Part shown: positions 14,201 through 26,600 of the stretch, piece after piece
Numbering within the stretch: position 1 is the first letter of the stretch
Layout of the letters: each line of letters opens with the position of its first letter
Source of the DNA: Paramecium tetraurelia
Lineage: Eukaryota; Ciliophora; Oligohymenophorea; Peniculida; Parameciidae
Direction: 5' to 3'
Length of the DNA: 64,000 bases
Assembly: GCF_000165425.1 (NCBI RefSeq)
Contig: NW_001799422.1
Span: 187,206-251,205 of the forward strand
Translations under genes and position numbers: made by a program
The notes under the pieces: generated by a model
Database searches by the model: none
What the model saw: the letters and a program-made list of their open reading frames with translations, nothing else
Told to the model about the DNA's origin: nothing

Positions 14201-14874
14201 GTGCTGTTTAATATCTAAATAGTTCTATTTTGGGTGTTTTGTGGATTTTGGTAGACTGCAATCTTGTGTTTCTTTGCTACATATGCAATATCTGAGAATT
14301 TTGTTGAAGACAGTGGATTTACTCATCATTTATGGGCCTAAGGAACGATGATTTTCGGATTGATTGTTGTGATTTGCAATTTGAAGGTCTTACTGTTTTC
14401 TAATACCTATACCCCAGCATTGCTAGTAATTAATGTTTATATGATTTAAGGGTAGCATATCCTTTAGTATGATATCTTATCTAATTTCTTGGATCATCCT
14501 TGATAATATACCATAAGCTGAAGCATATGTAGTTTTTCAATCGTATAAATTTAGTTTAAATAATTAGATTATTTCAAACTCCAAATTTCCATTTCGGCAA
14601 TATTTTAGTCATTGCTGCAATTTGTAGTATTGACATTGCATTAAACATTAAACTTAATAGAGTGCTATAGAAAGTGAATCAAAACATGTCAATAAAAACA
14701 CCATTCTCTTTGAACAATCTGTCGATTCATTAACCTCCAAAGATAGGTGGAAAATTAAACAACAAAGCACATACTGGATTTGCATTTAATTGTTTAGATA
14801 GAGATGAGTTGGAAGATCAGGATAAAATTGACTTGTATGGAATCGATAATTAAGTATAATCTTAAGATGGATGA
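11250..14874 (+). CDS. P4-type ATPase (phospholipid flippase)
   Basis: 1,166 residues; five introns (11338-11362, 11560-11585, 12626-12648, 14426-14450, 14543-14567) bring the frame to 1,167 codons. Visible signatures are the N-terminal [21 protein letters not shown] box, the actuator loop DGETNLK, PISL in TM4, phosphorylation site DKTGTLT (Asp near residue 425), KGAD in the N-domain, LTGDKIETA and the hinge [14 protein letters not shown] rather than an ion-coordinating PEGL marks P4 flippases, which move aminophospholipids from the outer to the cytosolic leaflet, usually with a CDC50 partner. A Ser/Asp-rich tail of about 80 residues could be regulatory. It lies convergent to the next gene with 32 bp between stops. 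Confidence 0.95.
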
Positions 14875-14906
14875 AAGTCTTGTTTTATTTTTATTATTAT
14901 ATTGAA

Positions 14907-16299
14907 TCAAATATTAATGAATGTTCTGAAGTCTAGGCCATTACCACTATACAAGTACGGGACAATAAATGAATTATCGGCTACTCTTACGTGATATCCG
15001 AAGTCTGTGGGATTTCCCAATACTAAAGTATTTGAAAGTGCACTGTCTTGAGCCAATCTTTTCATAATAGACCTACTTACTTAATTTGTGCAGCTTGGAC
15101 ATTCTCAATTCTACTAATAATACGATTCTATTCAAAGACCACTTCATAAGTATTGTCAGTATTTTTGAGAACTTGTCTGATGAAAGGAATTGCTCGTTTT
15201 GCCTTAATTTTTCATACTACAATAGATACTTGTCCTTATTTTGCCAAATAGAAGAAGGCTGCAGCAACAGCAGGCACTGTCAATATTGTGGAGTAGTATG
15301 CATCACCTCTGTAAAATAGATAAAGGAAATAACCTGCAAAGACTCCTGCCAATATTTGATATCTCAAAACATGATGTTCTTGTGCTTATGATTCGTAGAC
15401 TAATTTCTATCCTTTCTCATTGAATCTGTTCTAAGCAAATCCTGATTAGTATTCCTTCTCGTATAATTCCTATAAGAACAATTTGAAATCGTGTCCATCG
15501 ACATTTCTAGCATATTCTTGATCTTCCGCTGAGAATTTCTTCGTTGCTCTGTCAACAGTTTGAATAAAGAGTTATTTCTCTTATGTTTTTTGATCCACCT
15601 TTTGACTAACTTGAACCTCGGTTACTTGATTTGCTTCAATGAACGATTTGATCAAACCCACATATCTATTCATTAAATGCTAAAAATACCTTCCTTTATT
15701 GAATTAATAGTTTTGGAAGATCGATTCAAGTGATTATGCTAATTCAGCTGCCAATTGTGGATCTTTCACCTCTGCTTTTATTTGATTTATAACTCCAGTA
15801 GTTCGTTATCTGAATGTTGATTCTAATTGTTCGACATAGCCTCTAAAATATTATATAATCTCTACGGTGAGACTAAATTATCATAATGAATTCCTTCCAA
15901 ATAAATGCTAAACAAATCTTGAGCTGCTTATTTTCTAGCTTCGTTTGTAAGTTTGCTGATTTCTGGGATTCTGTGCTGTAGACTTTAGGCAAATTGCTCT
16001 AGGTTTTCGCTGCTCTATTGTTTCTATCGGAATAGTAACTCCAATTTCTCAACGTGAACCTACAGATATATCAATTAATAAACCTTATAATCATTGGGGT
16101 TTGGGAAATTTTAAGGTCGAAGCAATTGCCTCAGTTGGTAAATACCAGAGAGTGATGTCAATTGAGATGTTGTCAATCCATATTTATTTGCCACTTACTA
16201 GAATTGGGCAATTTGAGCTTATTAAGCAGATGGATTTGCAGCCTCTCTTAAACATACATACTCTCTCAAGTATCGTAAACGAGTTGGGTTATGTCTCAT
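14907..16299 (-). CDS. Two-TM alpha-helical protein, unknown
   Basis: 439 residues with three introns (15058-15080, 15203-15229, 15843-15865), giving 440 codons. The N terminus MRHNPTRLRYLREY is basic and amphipathic, so a mitochondrial target signal is possible. The middle is helical and Gln-rich (EKLELLFRQKQQSSENLEQF). Near residue 310 there are two adjacent hydrophobic segments (ILAGVFAGYFLYLFY and TILTVPAVAAAFFYLA). The C-terminal 100 residues form a soluble domain. I recognise no family. A mitochondrial inner-membrane protein is an inference from the N terminus and the TM hairpin. Confidence 0.78.
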
Positions 16300-16428
16300 A
16301 GAATTTCCAAACACTCTTCTAAACATACTTAAGATATTTAATTTAAAGAATAAATGGGATATTTGAGTTTCTATGAATTTATATTATAATAAATTATTCA
16401 TATATATTTCTGTTCACATTACTTTTAT

Positions 16429-19400
16429 TCATTATAGTGGATTGTCATAAATCGCAGCTAAGTTATTGTTTTAAGAAATCGATTAGATTGATTTCTTGCT
16501 CATACCTGAGAGCAGATCATTTGGTTTTAGAGTCAATTTCTTCTGTTATTTATTAATTTGGCTTTGTCTTGATATACTACTTTTAGTCGCAGCACCCCCA
16601 CTTCTATCATCTTGAATGTTTCCATTGCTACCTCCATTGTTTATTAAGTGCTTCTGAAAGTCCTTTGTATACTATTACATAACTTAAAATGATAATCAAA
16701 TCTTACCATCTTCATCTGGGTTCTCCTCCTCCTCCTCTGAATTCTTATTGGAATCATTCTACACTGGTATTCCCTTATTTATGTATTCATCCTCCTTGTA
16801 AATTTCAGTATTTGGTAGAGATATAAATTTGGGTTTCCCATAATCTGGTCTTCTTGGATATTCTGTATCCTTAGAATTCCTAGAAAGGATTTCAATATTG
16901 TTGTCAAACGAAGAATCCGAACTGAATCCATCACTGTAATGTTCCTATTCCTGTTCTATCAATACCTACAATTCTTTTTGTTATTTCTTCTTTTCTCCAT
17001 ATCTTTTGAGTGTTTTGAAGGCCATTTGGACAAACAGAAATTGAACTATGGGATTAACGAGGGACACCTCTTTTGATTATTGGACTTATTTCTTTTTCAA
17101 TCTTTTTTGGGTTTCTTCTTCTTTTATTAGGATTTTTTCAGCTCCTTCAGGACTTAAGTTAACTTGAACCTTCTTCCACATATAGGATTTCATAACACAA
17201 AATAAAATCTAATGGTATTTGACATGTCCATTATTATCAGAATAGATATTCATTTTCATTAATTAGGTTGATACTATTCTCTTGGCTTGGGCCTTCAAAA
17301 ACAAAGTTTACTTTTGAACATTTTCCTTATTGTCTAATTGTGGGTTAATTCGTTTCCATTCAGCTATTTCAGTCTATAATTTTTATTTTATATCGTAGCC
17401 TATAGGTTTTTCCATCTGTAACATGAGAGGAACAAGCAATTATTAATGCATTTTCATACCTTTGTCTTCCTTAGCAAATTTAGACCAAGATTCAATGAAC
17501 ATATTTTCATATTCTTAAAACTTATTTAATGGATTATCACTGTTAAAATAGTTAATTTCGTATTGATCCAAAATTATGAGAATAAAAAGATTCAGCATAA
17601 TATATTATTAGATGACAATGAAAATTATAAAGAAAATACAATAATATCCTTGACCATCTTGCATAGTATCAAACATAACTTTGTACCAATCTTCCCCAGT
17701 TGCACATCTAAATAGTAATTCAATAGAATGGTGAAAATCTGAAAAGTTATTAGTATCATCAATGACCCATCCACTTTTTATAGTTCCAAACAAAAACACC
17801 CCCAAAATAGAAAATATAAAGAAAACCAAAAATAACAATGCTGTTACATTTAACATAGCAGGCAATGAATATATTGCTGTTTCTATCAATTTTTATAAGC
17901 CCTCAAAAGATTTGATTAATCTAAATAGTCTAGTGACTCTGAGCACTCTAAAAACTCTAGCCAATTGGGGTCCTGCACTAAGAAATGAAATAAAGGAATT
18001 TCCAGTAAAGGAAAGAATCAAATCCAAGATGGATGCACAGACTACAAAAAAGTCAAATTGATTCCATGAATTTCTCATGTAACCTACTGGTCCCAATGCA
18101 ATTATTTTAAGAATAGCTTCACCTATAAAAACAAAAGTGAAGGCAGTATTAAATTATGTTAACACTTAATCATAGAGGATTGGTGAATCATCTTAGGATA
18201 AACCCATGATAATTATATTGAGCACAATGATCATCAGAATAGTGGGATCAAAATATCTGTGTTTTATGATAGTAAAGATCTTTGCTCTGAAAGGATTCTC
18301 AGGACTAAAAAACATAGCAAGATTCGGACTTGAATGAACAATCAATTTTTAGAGTTCAATCCAATCAACTTAAGGTTAAGTTAAGATCTTGTCTCTTGAT
18401 GCTTCCTCAGCCAAATGATAATTGACCAAGATCACACCAATAAATAGATTCATCAACAAGATTGATCCAAATAAGATAAACACAATAAAATACCATGAAA
18501 ACTACAACTATGCTGCTTTTATTGGTCCTGATTCATCTGCATCAATAAACCAATACATCATATCTGGCCATCCTTCCAAAGTTGACAAGATGAACAAGGT
18601 TAACATTCCATTCAAGATGTTATCAAAGTTTGTCTTTCTGTTTTCCCAAACTCCACCGTTCTCTTTGCATTCCTAAACTCCATAATGATAATAAATTTCA
18701 TCATCACCCATATTACAAAAACTCATTTTATTCTTCTCCAAATTAATACCCAAAATTGCAAACATCATCCATACCAAAATCACAACTATGGCCACATTGA
18801 AAATACCATTGATGGATTATAATAATGCTGACACCAATATTTTCATTGATCTATTATGAGTTATAAATCTTAATGGACGCAATGTTCTCAACAATCTCAA
18901 AATCTTTACAAAACTCAAATTAATGGTTGAAACACTCACATCAATAAATGAAGCAATTACAATAAAGAAGTCTAACACATTCCATGATTCTCTCAAATAC
19001 GAACTTTCTTAAGATATGAAACCGAATGCTATTATTTTCATACACATTTCTACTCCAAAAAATGCTGCAAAGAATATGTCTATATCTAAAGAAACTTCTT
19101 TAAGTTATCCAGTATCTGGAATATAAGTATCAAACACTAACTTAGCTGATGTTAAGAATATCATAGTAAAAATTAGTGTTTCAAATTTATCATCTTTAAC
19201 AATCCTATAACATATCTTTCTCACAATATTTTATTGACTGAACAAGTATAACGAATATTAACACATTCCAGGTTCAACAAAATATGAAAATGCTTGGTTT
19301 ATTTATTTATGCTTCTTCTAATCATGATCATCTTCATTGTTTTCTAGTTACTATGCAATTGTATGCTTCTTGGTCTTCATCGTTGATTTCAAAGTACTCG

Positions 19401-22400
19401 TGGAATTTACTGCTTAAGTAGTGTTATCCATTACTGAATCCTATCCAATCTCAATGTTAGTATCCAATCCTGCCTTATCATTCTTGTATTCTTCCTCAAA
19501 ATTTTCTAACAAAATAGCTAAAAATAAATTTAAGAACACATAATTTCCAATCATTATCCAAAATACCAAATAAGGAATAGTGATAAATGCTGAAACATCT
19601 TATACCAACAAATCCCAAAGAATACTATTCCAATTCTCTAAAGTAAGCACTTAAAACACAACCAAAAATGCACTCTGAATATCATCATAACTTTGTCTGC
19701 TTGGAGTCTTCGACAATTATCCACCAAAAAATGCCATACCCAGAAGTGTGAAGATAAAAATAAAGAGTAACAATAGAATCATAATATACATGAAGGATTA
19801 AAATGCATTACTTAAAACCTTTATCAAAAACCCCATAAATTGCAAACTTCTCATTAATTTAGTTACTCTCAAAACTCTGAAAGCTCTAAAGATTCTTACT
19901 GATCTAAAGGCTGACAATGAAGATTTTCCATTTGTGCTTCCTCCCAAAAAGAATAATTCAACTAAACTTAGAGCCACAATAACGGCATCAAAGATATTCA
20001 TAGTATCTCTCAAATACTTTCTTGGTCCCATTCCCAACATTTTCAATCCTAATTCTATTGTAAACAATATTGTGAATCCAAAATTAAATTAGTTCGTTAT
20101 TTCTGAAGTACTATCAGGCAATAATCCATCAAGAGCTAATATCACTGTATTTAATGCAACTGCCAGATTCATTGAAGCCTCAAAGTATCCAGATTATACA
20201 AAATACAACAATTAGTTTTATAAAACCAACAAGAGTCCAATAAAACCTTTTAAATAGATGTATGTCTCTCTTTTTGAGAAATTAAGAGCCCTCATAACAG
20301 AATTCATTTGCCTTGCAAATTTTTAATCATAGAATGTGTAATCGGCTATTAATAGTACATCTTCAATTGAAGCCTATGCTGTGATTATTCCCTTGCTTTC
20401 ATGTATGTCTTTCTGTTTAATATCAACAAATTCCTAATAGAAAACACCTTTTTGTAATTCTATTTCTTAAGGAGGAAGCAATGCTAACTCGTCTTAATTA
20501 AATTATTTATGCAACTCCACTTAACGTATTTTATTAAGATCGACAATGCAATCAGAACTATCATTAAATTTTTCTCCCAGTTGTTCATAATCTAATTTTT
20601 AGTTTTATTCATCTCTCTTTTTTCTCTTCTTCTAATTTAACTTTTAATTGGCACTTCCATTAACATTGTTTTAATCTCTATCAATATTATTCTCATTTTC
20701 ATTATCTTCGTCTGATTCTGAATTTCCATTTTGATTTTCTTGAATCTGCTCCTCTTATCCTTCTGCTATTTTCTCTGTAGGTAATTAATAATCTTCAAAT
20801 GGATGTATTTCATCAAGAATTGGTTGAACTCTTCTTAAACTTAAATTGGTTTTTTTTGATTTATTTCCAGACTTAAGGTATGCTGATTTTGTTAAGCTTT
20901 TTGTTTTTCCATTGCTAGTTTTCTTTAATTCTAATGATTATTTAGAATTCTTAAAACAATAAGTAATTTTAAAATCTAATTCCTTTATTTTCTTTTCTTA
21001 TTCCAATCTCTTCTATTCTAATTTTTATAACATTTGTGAAATCAATATATCATTTACACTGTTGAATTCAGCATCTACAACAATTATTGGATAAAACTTA
21101 GTATCAAATAACTTGGATTTTAATTTAAGTGATGCCTCATCTAAATTCTATTAGGAATTCTTATTTAAATCTCTAAGTCTTCTATTTTCCATTTTTCTTT
21201 GTCTATTTAATTCTTTTTAAATCTACTTCTAATTTACACTGTTAACATTTGTAACCTTTTCTTCTACTTCAATATCCATCTCTTCTAATCTCTAATCTAG
21301 TTCATCATCTGAAAGACTATTCAATTCACTCAAATTAACACTATCAAATTCATGATCATCAAGTGATTTTTATGAATCCGGTTTAGGACTGTTACGAGGT
21401 TATTTCTAGAATTTCATGGCAGCAGCTAAACTGAATTTTTGGTTTGGCTTTATGCTTTAGGATTATTATTTAACTAAACTTATATAATATTGATTACTGT
21501 CTCCTATTTTAGGAATTTCTAATTTATTATTCACTGGAGTCCTCCCTAATTTGGATTCTCCACTTCTACTACTGTCAATCGATTCACCACGATGCACTAA
21601 CATCGTTCCTCCATTCAATGGTCTGATATTTTCAGATTGAAGATCCATCATTGGAGAATTCATGAACTCTGAACTTAATTGTTAATCACATAACTAGAGA
21701 CTCTTTTTAGGTTATTTATGGCCACTTCCACTTTCATTATCAAACATCTATTTTGAAGAGGTTTTATCATCATTATTGCTTGATTAACTACTTCTTCTGA
21801 CTCCACTGGATCTCTTAGCAGCAATGCTACTTTAAATATTTGATGTAATCTATTATTATTAGTTTAATTTAGTTTGATTGCCCATTCCATAAATACCTTC
21901 AATTTTTACATACTTTTTATTTAGCATAACAGGGTGACTATAATAAACAGCTGATTTGATTGGTTCGAAATGGACTTTATTCTTCCCTTTAAATCTTCTT
22001 TGATAAGTATTTTTGATAATGTTCATTTGTGAACCACCTTTTCTTGTATGTTTTCGACGATTCATTATAATATTTTAGTCGAAATCATTGGGTTTATCCC
22101 AAGTGATACCAAATCCAGCTGTATCTACTTTTTCTCTTTCAGGAACATATAATTTTAATTATTTTAATTATTTGTAATCATATTCTTCTATTTCCTCTTT
22201 TATTTATGCTAATTCTTCCTATATTTTTTCAGGTTTAAAATTTAATTTGATAATTGCGAGAGTTAAATTGACTAAAAAGAATGCTCCTACAAGAACCACA
22301 ATTATGAAATAAAGTACAACAAATTACGAGAATGTTAGCATTACAGCTGTCTAAATTTAAGTCCATCCTTCTAAAGTTGTTATTATAAACACTTATAAGA

Positions 22401-23572
22401 AGGCGTAACCAAATGTATCAAAATTAATCAAATTATTTTATGGATTTGCAATTTGTTTACCACAAATGAAATTTTCATTGTAAATTGTTTGTTCTGGAAA
22501 AGGACAATTATTATCATCTGCACAAAACAATATTTCTTCTGAAACCCAAGTTATACCACTCTCTTCACCTATACATCTTCGTTTTAAATATCCTGAAAAT
22601 AATTACACTCCTGCAATTGCAAAAATTGAATAAAAAAACATCAATACAACTGCAGCATCTCTTAGTTAAGCAATTGATGCAAACAGAGCCAATAAAATTG
22701 TTCTAAGAGCTTTAATTGATGACACAGTTCGCAAAGGTCTTAGCACTCTAAACGAACGGAGTGCATTTAAATTAACAGAATTCGAGGCTAGAAAGTATGG
22801 AATATATGCTGTTATGATAACAGAAAAGTCTAATATATTCCAAGTATCTCTTAAGTAAGACTTTTTAGGAATGATGAACCCCTGAATATAAGTAATTTAA
22901 AATTACCTATGCAACGATCTTTAGAACAGCCTCAAAAGTATAATATGCTAGGAAAATAAGGTCAGTTAAGTTTTAGAATGGGCTTTAGACGTTTGTTGTG
23001 GGGTCATCAATGGCCAACATAACTGAATTAAACACGATCATTATGAGAGTGATCACTTCAAAAATGGGATGTGTAGTTACCAATTATGCATAAAATGACA
23101 CAAGTTTTGTAGAAATTAATATTTTTTTACGTATGACTAAGAATGGGTACCTAAAATTCATAGATTTTCATTATACTTGTCATTGTAAATGTAAGCAAGT
23201 TGCAACTCATTCTTTGGAATTAATTTGACATATGTATTTATTTTGACTTTGCTTTCTTAATAAGATTATCCGAATTCTTCTTCAAGGTCTTCTAGAAGGT
23301 CTTGCTTGTGATTATCATTTGCTATAACAAAACTCTGTTCTTCTTATTGGTTTGTAGTGGACTACCCGTCGTGTATAAGTTCCTTTATTTTTTTTAAAAT
23401 TTCGCGATTCTGCTTTTTCACATATTCCCCATATTTCTATATAGATTACATGCTGTTGAATAATTACCCCATCATCACTAAAGGAATCCTAGTTCTAGAC
23501 GGAGATTTCTTGGTCTTCCAAAGCAGTTAATCGCTTTTTAACACCTGCAGTTACTTTGATTTCTTTTGACAT
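16429..23572 (-). CDS. Four-domain voltage-gated Ca2+ channel alpha-1 subunit (EEEE filter)
   Basis: About 2,300 residues with several 24-31-nt introns, of which I resolved only some. Four repeats of six TM segments are clear: DI about 23100-22200, DII 20350-19280, DIII 19200-18400, DIV 18300-17570. S4 segments are Arg-rich, e.g. FRAFRVLRVTKLMRSL in DII and ARVFRVLRVTRLFRLIKS in DIV. Pore loops carry Glu at all four filter positions: TLEGWT (codon 22369-22371), TLENWN (19636-19638), TLEGWP (18574-18576) and TGEDWY (17692-17694), the signature of Ca2+ selectivity. A long basic cytosolic tail follows. In Paramecium, Cav-type subunits carry the ciliary Ca2+ action potential. It starts 33 bp after its upstream paralogue ends. 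Confidence 0.93.
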
Positions 23573-23605
23573 AATATATATAAAACAAATTTAAAAATTA
23601 CAATA
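23573..23605. other. 33-bp spacer between tandem channel genes
   Basis: The upstream channel gene stops at 23606-23608 and the downstream one starts at 23572, both on the minus strand. Only AT-rich sequence lies between, so terminator and promoter of two 7-kb genes share 33 bp or extend into coding DNA. Confidence 0.8.
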
Positions 23606-26600
23606 TCAATCTCCTAAATACTTATTAAAATCAATTATTTATAATTTGTAATCTTCTGCTTCTTCGGCATCGTTTTCATCATCAATTACTTATTTACTTG
23701 AATTTTCATCTTTGCTTTATTCTTCTTATGCAACTTACACTTTGTACTATTCTCCATTATAAATCTTATTATTTATAGGAATTTCAACAAAATAAACTTC
23801 TTCGTAATCTGGTTTTTCATACTCATCTTTAGATAAATCATTGTCTAAATACTCTTCAAAATCAAGAGATGAATCTGTTTTTGCTAAAAATGATAATCCA
23901 TTATCAATCAATTTATATTTAGAAATTTCAACAAATCTCTACATTGCCCTAAAACATGTTTAGGCATACAAATAAGAAACTAAAGGGTTTACATCTTAAT
24001 CTAAATCAACTCCATAATCTTCTTCAATTTCTGATCTAGTTTCCATTTCTTTCATCATAAGTTTTCTTCCCCCTTCTTCAGTTAAATTAATTTCAAGTTT
24101 TTCTAAATAAGCCTCCTTTATAACAGCAAACAAGACTAAATTATAAGGAATGTTGCCCTAAGCATCGCATTTGAGTTACATATCCATAATTTTGAAAAGT
24201 GTATTCCTTATCAAATCTGCTTGTATATTAAATTTAAGTTGATTTATTTCTTCTTAAGTGTGTTACGGATTGATGTTTTTCCAATCTTCTACACCCTTTT
24301 ACACGGATTTGTTAATGTCTAAACCCAATGGTTTTGGTAATTAAAGAACTAGATCAGTCAATTTATTTTAACTAATAATTGCTCCATCAGAGCTAAAACG
24401 AGTCCAAATATCAAGCATTTTGTTTTAGTACTCATCAAATCTATTGAGTGGATTGTCCTCATGAAAATAATTTATGTCATATTGATCTAATACAATAAGG
24501 ATAAATAGATTAAGCATAACAAAATTTTAAATCAAAATGAAGACAACCCAAAATAAAGCATTAAAATTTGAACCATTATTCATCGTATCATACATAATTC
24601 TATTCCAATCCAACCCTGTTTAAGAAAGGAACAACAAAATGAAAGAATGATGAAAATCTGAGAAGTTGTTAGTATCAGATATAATTTTCCCCTTCTTAAT
24701 ATCTGAAAACAAAAATACTCCCAAAACTGAAAAAATTGAATGGATCAAGAAGTATAAAGCAGCCGCATTTATGATTGCAGGAATTGAAAAAACTGCAGTA
24801 TCTATTAGTTTTTTGAGCCCCTTAAATTATTTGACTAATCTTAATAATCTTATAGCTCTTAAAATTCTAAACCCTTTTCCTATAGATAATCCACTCTCAT
24901 TTGTTACATAATCAATAATGGATATAACTACAATAACAAAATCAAATTAATTCCAATTTACTTTAAAATAGGCTAATGGACCAAAAGTAAGAATCTTAAG
25001 AGTTGCTTCTAAACAAAAAATGATTGATATGGCAAAATTAATTTAATCAATTGCATAGAGATATTCAAGATTAGCATCTATTAATAGTTAATTTATATTA
25101 CCATCCATGTACATTCCAGTTACAACAATATTAATGATGATGAATACTGAAATTATTACATCAAATTTTTTGGCTTTGACAATCTTGAAGAAAAATGCTT
25201 GGATCCTGTTCTTTGGCATATAGTACAAACTTAAATCAGGTTTAGATTCAATGATCAACTTTTGAGTGTCAATCCATTAAATCTAATCCTAAGTAAGAGA
25301 AGAATCTCTGGCCTTTTCCTCAGCAATGTGAAAATTAACTAAAATAACTCCGATAAATAAATTGTTAAGGAGAATCGACCCAATCAGAATAAAAGTCAAA
25401 AAGAATAAAAAGAATTCAGGAGTATTATCCTTCACTAAACCATTTTCAGTTCCATCCTTATAATACAGTAGCTGATCTGGCCAGTCCAATAAAGTACTCA
25501 AGCAAAACAAGGTCAACATCCCTGAGAAAATATTCTCAAAATTACTATCATAAATTCTCCAAGATCCCTCACACTAAAATAATTATATTCTTATTTACTT
25601 ATTCTTTAGTGACATAATGCATTCCTCCATCTCCCATATCACAATAATAAAGCTTCCCTTTGGCAAAATTAATTCCAATTATGGCGAACATCATCCAAAC
25701 AAGTATTATGACTATTGCAACATTTAAAATGCCATCTGCAGATTGCAATAGGGCTGAAACAATAATCTTCATTGATCGATTATGAGATACAAATCTTAAT
25801 GGTCTCAATGTTCTAAACAATCTAAGTATCTTTAAATAACTTAAATCTATGGCTGCCACACTGATGTCTACAATTGATCCTATTAATATGATGAAATCAA
25901 GAGCATTCCAAGAATTACGTAAATAACTCAGTTCATCTCCAAGAAATCCAAATGCTATGATTTTCAAAACTGCTTCTGAACCAAATAAAATAACCATCGA
26001 AAAATCTAACCAATAAGATACAATTTCATAAGAATCACCTAAAGTATAGGTATCCAAAATAAGTTTAGCACTTGAAATTAAAATCAAAATCAGAATAAAG
26101 ATATCAAATATTTTATCCTTCACTGCTCTATAACAGAGTTTCCTGAAAGCACTTTCCTAAGAGAAAACCATTAATGCATATTCTCCTATGCCTTTCTCTG
26201 AAAAGTATATAAAACGTTGAGTTTATAATTTCTAATACTCTTCAACATCATCTTATATTGAAGATTTACTTGACTTTCTGCTGGCCTGAGGTTTGGAAGA
26301 TATTGCAGATTCAAAGATCTAATCTCTACCAATAATTATATTATTATCTATTTAGTCTTTATCTCTTCTATACTCTGCCTCAAAATTATCCAATAGCACT
26401 GCCAGAAATAAGTTTAAAAAAACATAGTTGCCTATTGCAATCCATATAACTAAATATAGAAATACAACTATGTTGTTAGCATCAGACAAGAATAAAGAAT
26501 AGAGGACGTCACTCCAATTTGAAATTGTAAATAACTAGAAGACAGTTTCAAATGAAATGATAAATGAATTGAAGGTATATCTATAGTTTTAATCTGAAAT